The translations under genes were made by a program, and so were the position numbers. From positions 20,346,744-20,410,743 of the forward strand of contig NC_044288.2 in assembly GCF_004027225.2 (NCBI RefSeq): a stretch of DNA of 64,000 bases, given 5' to 3'. Below the pieces are notes generated by a model that was not told where the DNA came from, ran no database searches, and worked only from the letters and a program-made list of their open reading frames with translations. The DNA is from Strigops habroptila. Lineage: Eukaryota; Chordata; Aves; Psittaciformes; Psittacidae. Below are positions 1 through 13,414 of the stretch, piece after piece. Each line of letters starts with the position of its first letter. Position 1 is the first letter of the stretch.

Positions 1-1028
1 TGAATTCTTATGGAAAATTAAACTATTGCTGAATCAAAACCTAAACCTGTTTCTAGAACTACACCTTCAGAGCAGATGGATGCACAATTTATATAACAGC
101 CCATTTATTTTCTGATTACTTCTCCATGGATTTCTGTGGTCAGTGATAGATTCTCTTAGTACGCAGACATAAACCTTGAGGTCAACCAATCTCTCTCTGC
201 TTGCTATGAAGGTATTTTCACAGTGAGGTTACAAATATATAGAGCTTTATGAAACTAGAGTGAAAAAACATTCCAGTGATTTCCTGCAAAACTAGTCAGA
301 AGGAAGCCATTCAGTACATGCCACCCAAAAATCATGAACTCAGGTCATCAGATTACCATCTCAAATCCCAGAATGACATAGCAGCCAACATTATCTACAG
401 CAAAAAGCTCACCTGAAAGGTAAAATAATATATTTTCAAGTGGGACAGCTAGCTGGGATAGCTATTAGAGTTCCAAAGTTAGTATACTGTGTGGAGAATA
501 AGCAAAGCAGATACAGAATACTGCTTTAAAGTCTGATACTAGGTAAATAGTTCAAGCTAGTTTTCCAAAGGCCTGAGTTAGTTTACCCCAGAGTCCCCCA
601 GGATATAAACCCTGAAAATGTACAGTAGCATTTCCTATCATGATTCATTGCCATGAGGCAAGAGGTTCCATTTGGTTTTGCTTTCCTTGCTTCCTGAAAG
701 CAAAATTTACCTCCAGTCAGTGATGGCTGAAAATTATTTTCTTCATAATTCATTTTATCTTTCTAGCTTTTTACTAGACCCTCTTGAGACTAGAAAAAGA
801 AAGGATACTTCAGCAACTGCCAATCAGTGAACAGCTAAATTGCTAATGTCATTTCCACATTGTGGAAACCAACATTTTCCAAGATGGTAGGTAAAGCACC
901 AGATAACATGAAATAATTCAACACAGAAGTAAAAATAAATGTTTTCAAATTGATTGGATCTTCAGTTCTGGGTTGGGTTTTTTGGGTTTTTTTTTTTCCC
1001 CACCAGCAAAATGATAAAAGCCACAGAG

Positions 1029-1050
1029 AAAAAAAAAAAAAAAAAAAAAA
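1029..1050. repeat. Poly-A tract, 22 bases
   Basis: An uninterrupted run of 22 A is followed by A-rich sequence with C and G interruptions to about 1075. There is no recognisable retroelement body immediately upstream, so it is called a simple repeat and not a retrotransposon tail. Confidence 0.9.
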
Positions 1051-1430
1051 GAAAACAAACAACAAAAAAACCCCAAACCTACAGCCTCATTAAGGAAACT
1101 TTTAATCTCTCAGAATAAAGTAACAGGTTATTCTTATTCCCTAAGTTTTAAAGGAAAAATGCATTTCAAATGGTCATGAGCTGATCTATCAATCTCAATC
1201 ATTCCAATTTATAGTAGCTCCTATTAAAAGAAAAAACAACATAACAACATGACATCCAAAATTAGTTATTCCACCCACTTCTACTTAGCTTTAAAAGATA
1301 ATTTAATTTGCAAAGCAAGACATACATCAGCTAAAAGACAGACAAAAAGGATGCTTGGCCTTGAAGAAAATCCTACCTTCACCAAAAAAAAAAAAAAAAA
1401 ATTCAGAATACTGTATTTCAACGATGTGAG

Positions 1431-1460
1431 TTAAGAAACAATAAGAAACAACAAGAAACA
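1431..1460. repeat. Three-copy 10-bp tandem repeat
   Basis: Three consecutive ten-base units share the core AAGAAACA and differ only in their first two bases (TT, AT, AC). They are followed about 10 bases later by a G-rich stretch with runs of five and nine G. It looks like a small slippage-derived repeat. Confidence 0.85.
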
Positions 1461-3608
1461 ACCTACCCCGGTGGGGGCTGGGGGGGGGAACCACACATAT
1501 TGAACATATTTTATTTAACGAGAAATAGGGTTCATAATGGTCAGTCTTTTCTTGCTGTAAAAATCAAGGACCTCAACCATCTAAGTGTACTACAGTTGCA
1601 ATTCACAGCAAAGGCTTGTTTCCCCAGGTTAACACGAAGGAAAAGGGAGAGAAGTTACGCAAATTAATTTATTGGCATTTAAAAAGAACCTACAACTTTG
1701 ATGTGTCTTAGAACTTTCAGCACTCTCTCTTCAGAATGGAGATTTCCAAACAAGATTAGGTATATCGGTATGAAGTAAGTAGTGATACCTATAACGTTCT
1801 ACATACTTTTATCTGAGCTAGTTGTAGCATTTTGTTCTTATACAAGCTACTCAACTTACAGTACTAATTTAAAACTTGATCAAAATACTAATTATTTTGG
1901 AGTTGTAACATTCTCTTATTAGCTTTATACAAACACTAAGCGTTATAGAAAAAATGCTTCCCTCGTCACTTAAAAAGAATCACTTGAAGTTGAGAACAAT
2001 TCTGCTAGATCATTACAAGCTAGATTACCACCACCATACTTCTCCTTCCCTCACAGCTCACAACTTTTCTTTTAGAGCTTCTTCCCAGACTTCAATGTCT
2101 TTAGGCATTTATGGGAATAAAATTCTGCAGCATGTCCTGAAGCTCCTCAGACTCCTATGGGCTGAGTCAGATGAGCACACATAACTATATACACAGATAA
2201 TAAAAGGATTTGGTTTACATTTTAAAAAATATTAATAGGTAGAAACTCAAATATAAGCATCATATTAATAGAGATTCTTGGAGATCTAGAAGTTTACAAC
2301 CAGAATTGGGACACTAAAAAAATATTCCCTCATTTAGCAAATTGAATTGATGTACACATTTTGCCACTGTTTACTAGATCAACAGCTTCGTGTCTAACTA
2401 ACCTTACTTACACCTGCATTAAACCAGAATGAAGTATTTTCCCTAACAAAATTATCTAGAGAAGCTTCGCTATGGTAGCTGTACCACTGAAAACATGTCA
2501 ACTTTAAGTACTGCACTGTCCTACCGTACCCACACTGCCCATGCTTGTTTTCTTTAAATGCAACAAAAATACTGTAGCCTGAATGTTATACACAGCTTTT
2601 TTCCATTATTTTTCCTATGCCAGTGTCAGTATTCATACTCAGATATTTCCCTTACGTACAGTGTCCTCATACAATATTATTTCATTTCACATTGCAGAAC
2701 AATTTCCTTTCCCTGCCTTTCCTAATACTTACTTCTTTTTAGAAACAGTGAGATTGTATTTCCATTAACATTAAACAAAAATGCTTCCTGTACTTTAATT
2801 TTTCTTTTTAAATCACAAACATAACCCTAACTTTTATTTTTGTGGTGGAAATTAACTAATCCTTGGAGTAGTATTAGTACATTTGAAAATCACTATTATG
2901 GCACACCTCTACTCCCTCAGGCAATAAGAAGTGAAGAAATATCACCTTCCCCTTAAGACCAGTCTCAGCAAAGAATTTAACATTAGCTAAATGCCTATAT
3001 TATTCAGTGTTCATAATCAGTGTAGTAGCCCTGAAACTGATAACTTTGATCTATCAACTGCCACAGCATCCTTCTTACTAAAAGCATAAGGGGACACAAT
3101 GTCTTCAAGCATCCATCTTTCCTACTTATAGAGTCAATACAGTTCATCTTTGGAGGTTATCCTGGAATGCATCCAGAGGCCAGCTGTCAGAGGCGAAGAC
3201 TTCCTCTGAGTACTCTGCTAAATTGCCAAGGAAAGAAACACATATATATAATTTTTTATGCAGATCATTTATAGTACAAGTTGTCTCTGACGCGTCATCA
3301 GCAACGTTGTCAGTGATAAATTTTTAAAGAAATGTTTTAAATAATTTAAGCTATTGCTTTATCTGTCATCACATTTTAAGAATAGAGATCCAGGGAAAAG
3401 TTGCTACTAAATATTGAAGACTGAATCACCTATCACTTGCCACTTTCTCTAGAGATTGCCAGTGGCTGACCAGACTGGTCCAAAATGAGAGTTGACATTA
3501 TCCTTCCTTTATGCATAAACAACTGTTGGAGCCTGGAATCACTATACTTAGCTAAGGTAAGACATAAAACCTTCGCTTGGGCATGTCCTTCAGCCATTTG
3601 TATCTTTC

Positions 3609-3632
3609 GGGGGGGGGGGGGGGGGGGGGGGG
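3609..3632 (+). repeat. Poly-G tract, 24 bases
   Basis: An unbroken run of 24 G lies on the + strand, preceded by TATCTTTC and followed by AAGAGTC. Long G runs are rare in vertebrate DNA, can form G-quadruplex structures and are error-prone in sequencing, so the exact length is uncertain. It also produces glycine and proline runs in small overlapping open frames that I do not regard as genes. Confidence 0.95.
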
Positions 3633-6600
3633 AAGAGTCTGACATTTTCCAGATAAGAGTAATTCCATCCATCATTAGCTTTCAGTCCACACAGTCAAGC
3701 TGACAATGTTCCATCATCCAACTGTTCCCACTGACAATCCACATGCTCTGCACTACTCCCCTGGAGACATGACACCTCCACTCTAGGAAGCACATGCACC
3801 AGGTACATCTGAGTCTTCAAGTAGGACAGTGACTATAAATAGCAGGAGCAGAGGGCATGCTGAGGAGACAGATAATGTAGTAAAAGGAGCCTGTCCTGCT
3901 CCACCAGCCCCAGTTGCAGATTTCCCCTCTAACCTTGGGGGGTTGACAGAGCACTAACAGCTGCGTTTTGAATCCTACGAAAAATTTGAGTGCAGCCACT
4001 AACTGCAGTTCATTGGGTACTGGCTGGTCATAGGAGACCTCTTGGATTTACCTACACAAACTGTTTCCATCTAACTGGTCTTTTGATGTTTGTCCATCAG
4101 TGCTACATATTGAAGCGTCCCCATAACAAGCTTTTGTCAAACCTAGTGCTGCTATGCAACGTGACATTACTGCAGCAGTAGTAACAGTACAGGCTTGAAT
4201 ATTTAACTAAGATGCTGAAGCACAAAAATACTTTCACTTTGCTCTCACTGTACCCCACCCCACTCCCCCAGAACTGGTAGTAAAAAGTAGATCACTGTGC
4301 CCTAGGTGTTTTTTTTCTTATTATAAGTGTTCTGAGTTGCTCTGTCTGTACAGCTGTGCCAAAACTTTTTAACTAGAACCTGCAGCATCTCTGCTTCCTA
4401 GTCCCAACAACCTCCAGGGAAGAGATCATCTATTTGCTCAGTCATGTCAAATATCACAGCATATTTGTGGCTTGCTCAGAGGACTGCTGGGCTTTTACCT
4501 ACTGTCAAGTCATTTTGAAGATTTATGAAGACCTGATAACTTAAGAAACACTATTATGGTAAACACCAAACACCATTTCCTATACATTTTGAAGAGAAAT
4601 AAAAGCCTATTTATGAGGGGAAAAAAACTAGAACATAGATCTGTAGCTTTCAAACTTATTACAAAATTAATAGACCTACAGTTAATTAAAAATCTAATCA
4701 TCTTCACCTACATTGTTTTGGACATGAAAAAGATGATGATAATTTTCAGCAATTAGCAATGGTTTTCACTTTCCGTTTATTTTGCCAATGCTTCCCAAAA
4801 GATGCAAGATTTCATATTTTATTTCCCAAAAAATGTCCCTCTTTGGAGCAGATGTTTCATGTCTTCTTTTTGATGGCTGTATGCAATTGAGATATTTAAG
4901 AAAGACCATGCAAGGGAGATAATACTCTAGTGCTTTGGAAATAGGAGATAAGGCACATTGCTTACTTTGTCTCAACTGACAAATAGCAACAATTTGAACC
5001 TTCTAATAATCTGCTGTTCAAGATGTTATTTTTTAAACAAAACAGGTACAAGATTCACCTACAAGGAGTTCCCAGATCATCTACCCCACATACGTTCCTA
5101 TTTATAAAAAGCCTCAGTGTGCCTTCCAGTACCTTGCAATAAACATGAGGCTTCTGCCAAAAGGTGCAACTCTAACACCCCACAGCAGAGCACTACAGGA
5201 AGGGCATTGCAAGAGTCAAGGACCTTGAGATAGCAAAACTTCTTTACACGAGCTCTCAAGATAGCCTCCCTTCCATGCCACAGACACATATAAAAAGCAT
5301 CCACAATTATGTAAAAATGGAAAAGAAATACAGTTTCTTAGCCTCAGTATACGCTTTGGAGTGCACTTACAACTGGAGCCCAGAAACTTGCCTACAGTCA
5401 CACTGAGCGCATGAGGTAGAAGTTCTTTAAGTCCTATAAATAGCTTTGCCGCAAGCCTAACCTTTCCTTCAGTCTCCTATTTTTTCCTCCTTTTAGTCAC
5501 TGAGACATGATCTGAACTTCAATTCAAACTTACTCATTTTCTTGCCTTAAGTATTTTAAAGTTTGTAGTTAAGGCTGCATTCAGATGGTTATACATCACT
5601 TAAAATGTTTTAGAAAATGTGGACAAAAAAAAAAAAAAATCTAACGGAGGAACAGAATAAGATGATACAGACATTACAGACAGTTTCACAGAGCCATCTG
5701 AAAAAGTGAAAACATAGGAGCTAAAACACAGAAGGAAGACTATAGCACCTCAAGATTTTTTTGCCATGCAAAATTAGGATAAACTTCTACAACAAAGCCT
5801 TCCACAAAATTTCTTAGTTGCTTCTAATATTGGCTATTGGCAGTTGTCTAACTGGCAGCATAACTTCAACCCATTTTACTTGATGCTGTATGAAAACACA
5901 GCAATGCAGAAGAATTGAAATAGGGTAATATGATCAACGGAATTCTGCAGGAGCTGCTCATAAAGAAAAACATCGAAGAAACTTGGATTGCAAAGGATGT
6001 GGAAAAGCTGATAAATGGGTATTAGCTCCCAGCAAAGAGTCAACATCTTCACAAGACATATGTGATAACACAATGGGGACAAGTCAAAAGGGTCCAAGTC
6101 AAACAGGTCCACAAGGGAAACTACATAGCCTTACTAGATTGCCATGCCTCCGAGTGTTAGTCACTTTCATCAAAAGTGACCAATCCAAAGATTAGCCACA
6201 CATCTCAAATGCAGATAGTACTATGCAGCCTAAATTCAGGCTAAGAAGAAAAATGCAACTAGACAGTCCTTAAGTAGCAGCAGCTGAAGCGTTTAGAAAC
6301 TATCAAAAAAGCAAAGGTAAATTCTTCCAAAAGTTCAGCTGCAGGAGTATCATCTGTATATATAATTCATTAAGTAAATCACCTTAGTAAATTGTTTATT
6401 GCTTATCAGCTCCAACTGAAGCTATTTTCTACATCTAAGACAACAGTCTCAGAGTCTCAGAAATCCAGAACACGTGGGAGGAAGTAGACTTGGGGGTTTT
6501 TTAATAAACGTATTGAAGTCTTATTCCTTAAAAAACCTCTGAAAAATCTGGCAGCAGCTTTTAGTAAACCCACTGTTTTCCCAATAATCACGGTTAAAAC

Positions 6601-9600
6601 AAAAAAACAAACCAACATAAAAAACCCCACCTCATCTACTGTCTTTTTTTTTTAACTCTCTTGGTGACCCAGAGAGCCTGAGCCCTTCTGAAGTATTTTA
6701 TAAGAACTAATAGATTGCATAAACGAGCCATAATGGCTTTCATTAACCCATCATTACAGCCACATTCCAGCACTTACTAGATTAGATGGCTTTTTTAAAT
6801 TATGGAAATAACACAAGTCAACTAAAAGGCAAGACGCGTTCCTGAGAGCTGCCATACTTAGGCTTTATCACTGAGAATCAAAACATGTTTTTAAAAAACT
6901 ACTTACCACATCCATTTATATCGTAAAGAAAACTGATATCCAATTAAATGAAGTTCTGATTTAAGCACAAATATGCCAAATAATGTTAACCAGAAATAAA
7001 ATACAGCTTCAGCATGTTTTTTTCATAGCTGCTGAAGCTTTAAAGTTGCTTCAAACAGAAGCAAGACACCCTCTTCCAACTTCCTCAATAGTCACTCTGA
7101 CTATCAACAGCAGCTACCAGTTTGGCTTTCTGATCTCTAACAGCAAGACCAGTCTTAAGCCCATTTGCCCTTTTAATCCTGAGCCACATTATGTGCCTGC
7201 AGAAAGATCATGCTTTTAATGGTGGGGGAAGTTATATTCACCTCTTCTCCATGAAATGATGAATAAAGCAAAGAGCAACCTGGCTTCATTCACTCAAAAG
7301 TTTGGATTTATTAAAAATAAAAAAGACTGAGTGCAGATCCTTGTCTCACCAGGTCAGTAAGTAAGGTTTGCACGTCAATTGCTTCCTTACCTCAAAACTT
7401 AACTCCTTCCTTTCCTGTAGCATGGGCAGCTTCATTTACAGGTCACTGGCATTGAGCAAAAATTAAAGCTCACATCTGAAAGCAGCAATTTGCATACAGG
7501 AAAAAAATCGCTGCATTCTAGCCTACCATAAGTAAAACAGTGCTATAACAGTATTTAGACACAGGAAACCATCCTTCAGTCCACAAACACAGAAACCCTT
7601 TTTCATAAGAAAAGCAAGTGCCATAGCATCTCTCCAGAAATGCAACAGAGAGAATATAGCCCTTGATCTGCCAACGTGTTTAGTATAGGTAAGATAACTC
7701 ATAATTCACATTGTCACCAATGCTTTACAGTTGCTTTTAAGAAAGGGAATTCAATTTCCTCATTTTATACTGCCTATCACCTTCCAGATCCAACAAAGGT
7801 CTTACAAATCCCAATCAAGCGCAACTAAATTCATTAGTCCTTCTATAACATCCTCAAATGCCCAAAACTGCCCCAAACTGAACAGTTCTAACTGATATGT
7901 AGTTAGGATGTAGATGAAAGGATCACTGTCAAGTCCTCTCAGAAGCTCAGCCATATAAAGACACTTAAGAGGAAAAAAAGCAATGATTACCCTTGGATGC
8001 CCCACTAAGACACTACAGAATTCACTATCATTTAAATGCAGTGACTGCAGCTGGAAGTGATACCCAACCCTTTATAAAATGACTCTATGATCTGAGCAAT
8101 CAACCAGTATGTGGAACTCAAATTAGCTCTTTCCTTCATCTAAGAAGTTTAAGCTCCTATTTCCTGGATAGACACAATGACAGTTACCAAGTTTGAAACA
8201 GTTCTTAGAACTGAAATTTTAATTTCGAGTTCATGGGCAGTTACCAAAATGTGGTTATTTCACTGTTCTTTGACCTAGACCATAATTTTCCTTTTGCTTG
8301 AATATACTGTGGTTCCTTGGATGACTGAGGAAGAAATATAAAACGCAATTCCATAGTTAAAAACAAACCAAAAACCAAACACTCCTTAGTAAAGAACAGC
8401 TATGAAGAAAAACTCAATTAAGAACCATTTCAGCTCTAAGCTGCTTAGCATAACATAAATTGACTGCCATGGCACACAGGGTAAAGACTGATTTCATATC
8501 TCAACATTTTCTTTTGCTTGTTTCTTATGAGGGGAAAACCAAATTCATACAGACAAGATTAAAAAACTGGTCTTCTAGGAAAGCAAGTTTCTTCGCAGGT
8601 TTATTTGGACTTGCCTTTCGAGCCCTCCTCTAGAATGTAGTTCATCCCAGAAGTATAAGTTCAGCTGCAGAAGAACAAGATTAAGAATGTCAAGCCTCAC
8701 TAACACTTTAATGAAAAATTACCTAAGTTGGGCTTGTTAGATCTTTTTCCCTTCAACTGAGCTGTGCATTGGGATAATTCATTGCACAGCTTCCAAAAAG
8801 GCTTTTAGTCAGCAGCACTTCTGTCTGCCTTAGGGTAAGAAAAGTCTCCTGCCTTTATCTCCCATGGAGCTTTAAAACTGAGTCTGAATTCTCTTCATGT
8901 GGAGAGCTGCCATCCAACTTTCACTAAATGCTAGATTAGGGTTAGATCTGAATCTGTGGCTAGTCAGGGAAAAAAAAAAAAACAGAACACAAGAATCAAT
9001 CTTCTCAGCCTGAGGGAAATTCTAAACAATAATACTACTGCATCTTGCAGCTTTTCTTCCTCCTTTCTAGTGAGCCAGTCTGACTCAGAGTTCGGTACTG
9101 CAGATCTGTGTTATAACATCAGTTCTTTTCATACTCTCACTCTATAAGTTTAAAACAAAGTGACCATAGGTTATCACTTTTGTTGCTGTAATGCATGAGA
9201 GGAAAGATGCACCCTAGTACATTTCCATAACAGTCCATCTTACAGACCTGGTCCTCTCTTCCTCTCTCAAAGGGAGTGAGATTTGTGTGACTGAGCAAAG
9301 GGCAGATCAGGGAGCTGATCGTCTGAAAACTAATCCCTAGTGAGAAAACTGAAAGTCTTGGTCTCGATGAGCTAAGCAGCTCACCCTAGGGTCGTATGCA
9401 TGTCAAAGCCAACAAGACATTCAGCAAGGAAAGTGGACCTACAACCACACGAAATTAAAACTGGCTTAAACCACTGCAGATCCATATTAACAGATTCCCT
9501 TTACTTTCCCTAGTTCAACTAAAGTGATCAGATTATTAGATGTTGATTTCATTCCAGAATTACGTCCACATTTTATCTCAAAATGAAGTCAGGCCCATGC

Positions 9601-12060
9601 TTATGCTATTCAGGGTTTGAAATTCTTCAAGTGAAATACTGCTGTGAGAGCAAGGCTGGGGACATTTTACTGTATGATTTACATCAAGAGAGGACTGCTT
9701 TTCTTGATCTGAGCTCTGAACTCACTCATTTCCCTGCAGCCACATAAAGTGCATTCCTTGTACTGAACTGAAAGGAAGTTACTGTTTGGCAGTTTCCAGT
9801 CATGGGTTTTCTCTCCCCAGCTTCCCTGGTGTATTTGAGTCTCCTGCTGAAATACAAAGCATGAAGCAAACATGCACCTTGCAGAGCATGAATTTAAAAT
9901 ACAGATTTTTGGGGGGTCTTGAGCCTCCCATCCCCACACTCCCTGGAAGTGATTGGGAGAGAAAAATCAGCCACAGGTACAAAGTTTTGATTTAAGACTT
10001 CACTGAATCTAAATCATAGTTGTTAAGATTTTAATACTAGTGTAACACTTTACTATCAAAAAAGGAAATTACTTATATAAACTTCAGTAGTTCAGAAAAG
10101 CCAAAGTCTATTTTATTATAAAATAGTATAAGCAGGCAATTACATGTGCATACAGCTTCATCCAGTAAATTGTTTTCCAAAGTGTACTCTGAATTCCAGA
10201 CCTTTACTATTTCAGGTCCTGCTGATACAGGTTGGAAGATGAATAATCATAAAAACAAAGCAGGATGGCCCACTTCCTCCTCAGCCATCGTCCTGTGGAT
10301 CCATTCATGTATTTGGCAGAGCTGTTAAAGGAAGTTGTTTGTACTGTGCCAAACTGGTTTCCAAAATTCTTGAACATCAGAGCCCTGTTCTATGATGGAA
10401 AAAAGTTAAGACTCCTTTAGTGATCCCACTCGAGCCCTGAATGGCTCCCGGAGGGAGGGTTTAGGTGCTCGGGCAGGAACAGAGCATCACTGCTACAGCT
10501 TTGCTTTCTTGGGCTTGCTCACACTGCTGCTCACACAGCTACTGCCTCGCTTCCTCACAAGCTAATTGCTGCACTAAGTCCTGAGGATTAAAAAGTTGTG
10601 AGGAAATATTGAGGGAAGCAAGTCTTAAAAATTAAAGTAAAAAACCCCAAACTTCTCGTTTCATCTGCTGCCATCCTCTGTCTCTTCCCCCAGCCCACAC
10701 ATTCCCAGCCACAGTTTGGAATGGTTAGGAATTGCTTCTCCAGTACAGCGCAAGATTGCCACCTGCAGGCCCGGGGAACCAGAACGGCTCCGTTCGGACA
10801 ACTGCCGGAGATGAAGAACGTTGCATTTTCCATACAAATTCAGGCCTTTTTTCTTTTCCCTCTCAATACTTGGACTCAGAATATGAATATACAGTTTTCA
10901 AGTAGAGAAAAATTTAAGGGCTATGTGCTGTGGCACAGAAAGATTAAGTAGACATGATCAAAGATTATTATATTTTCAGTAAATTCTTTTACATATTCAC
11001 ACCCCAGCTCTTATAATTTTCTTATAGCTCTAGGAGATTGTGATATGCTCTTGCCTTTTGATTTTTTTATAGTTTTACTTTCTCTGTTCAGATTTTGGTA
11101 TTAAATCAGAAGCTAAGAACATATCCACCAGGACTCTCATACACAGCAGACAAGATAATCATAGAATTGACTGAGTCCACACTGACGTTGAGAAAGAAAA
11201 GAGGTTTTTTTATTATTACTTTTATCTTGACTGATACTGAAATGATTTTTACAAAAACTATCAGCATGCCTGCCTCTACAGACAAAAACCTGTATCCCAG
11301 TGCACCCATACTGAATACCAATTCCACATAATATTATTGAGAAGGGGGAGGGAAAGCACCAGAGATTTGCTTCATATATGCTCTATTTACTTCAAGCGGG
11401 CATAAGTTTGTAACAATCTTTTTACCATTACACTTTTCTCAGTAAGACAATGTAGAAAAATTTGGCAAATAGATGACCAGTATGCAACTTCGTAGGAAGC
11501 ATGTAGGAATGAAAATGGACAATTTACACATCATACATAAGCAATAGTCAAATACTGAACACTTTTCTGCTTCAGAGACCAAGCAAGCAGCGGGGAAAAG
11601 CCCTTGGCAGGGGCAATTCTAATTCTTAAAGAGCTACATTAAGTCATGACTTGGGGCATATACTGGGGATCAGAAAAACAAGCATTACAAAGATGGCAAC
11701 ATCCTCCACAAATCAAGCACCACAAATGTCCAATTTTCAAAACTAAGCTAGCTACATTTAACAGGATCCAACCATATGAAGGTAAGCAAGTACAACAGTA
11801 ATGCATCAAGCAGTTTCAAACTCAGTCTGAAGCAAAACCAAATCAACAGCTGGTGTTTCTAGACTTACAGTGGTGCAGAGACTTCCTGGAGAACTGTATT
11901 TTCTGTATTTCTCCTCTTCATAAAAGAAGATCAATCAACCCACAAAAACGTAGCTAGCTACCTCATTAAAAATCCAGAAGCTTGGCATTGTACATGCACT
12001 GTATAGAATGTACATTTCAAGTGGAATGTCTACATGCTACATGACTTTGGCAAACAGAGC

Positions 12061-12078
12061 TTTTTTTTTTTTTTTTTT
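12061..12078. repeat. Poly-T tract, 18 bases
   Basis: A simple run of 18 T in intergenic DNA, with no associated element recognised. Confidence 0.9.
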
Positions 12079-13393
12079 AAGTCTAAAGATGGGCAAATCT
12101 TATCATTCTGAAAAGAATTTATAGTCACTATCACATAGCAACAATTCAGCAAGCACATTATACCACTTTTACTGAAGTCAAGAAGTATGGGGCAAAGCAA
12201 CATTTAACGGGATCTCTTTTCTAGTTCCTTTCTCACCCTTTTTTTCAAATTTCCAAACCACCATTAGAGATTTCAGTAGCTGACCTGAAATACTGAAATC
12301 ATCCTGCTGGATTTCATCAACAGTCAATCAAGCACCACAGACCAGTGATTAAAGCGCAACGTGGTCAATGAGATTTTAACAAAACAGTACAAGTCTATTT
12401 CAGCATAATGTTTTAAGCAGTTTTGACTAATCCACTTGAAGGATGGATCAAGAGCTGCAAATCTAGGTTTGGGGGGGAATTTGCATTGGTTTACTTTGGT
12501 GAACTTAAACTGGGGCAATTTTTTCTGAACACACTGACCTGCCTGCTAGTGGCTAGTGATACAGTAGTGAAAAGCTCAGTGAAGACTTGGTGAATCTCCT
12601 CCTCCATTACATTTATTATGATAGTTTATCTATTTTCAGGGAAATAAACACTAACAAGAACATGAAAGAGACAGGACTTGCTGAACACACAAAGCTTCAG
12701 TTGAAATAAATGGTGATGCTGAGCCCTTTTTTAAGATCACATTTTAAAACCCATGGTTGGTCTAGAAATACATACAGGGAAGATTTATCTTGAAAAGCAA
12801 TAGGAAAAGGAGTCTTACCAGCTGAACAACAGCCTTTCTTAAAGCAGAAAGCCTTGAACTTAGCAGGGACGATATCAAGAGAAATCATAAAACCAACATG
12901 AATGCAAGTCGCAAGAAGTTACCTTAAGTGAGCTTTGTATTATTATCAGCTACTGTTGTCTATTTCTGGCTGAAGGAAGACTTTAACTTACTCCTTTCCT
13001 TTCCAGCCATCATCAACAGCCCACAGCAGAAAACATGAACACTAATGTTCAGATGCACCAAGTAGAAATAAGGTGAAAAGAGAAACTGCTACTGCAGTTG
13101 CAAACTGAGATCCAGAACAAATTATTAGCAGACAAGCTCGATTTGAGTCAGACACACAAATAATGGAATGAAGTAGCAGTGGGCAGAAAACCCATCCCAC
13201 AGACATAATAGCAGATGGTCCAAACTTGTGATAGCACAGAGCCCTGAAACTGGAAAAGCCATGATAATTTGTTTGATCTCCAAGTAGAGATATATTGCCT
13301 TTTTCTTTTTTTTTTTTGTTTGTGGTCCTGAGAGGTGACATGATGCTCAGACGACTGAGAAAATTACAAGGGGCCAGAAACATTTTCCAGGGG

Positions 13394-13414
13394 TTTTTTT
13401 TTTTTTTTTTTTTT
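13394..13414. repeat. Poly-T tract, 21 bases
   Basis: A run of 21 T. A shorter T run with one C interruption lies about 80 bases upstream (about 13,300-13,318). Together they give the lysine runs in a 136-codon minus-strand open frame, which I reject as a gene. Confidence 0.9.
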
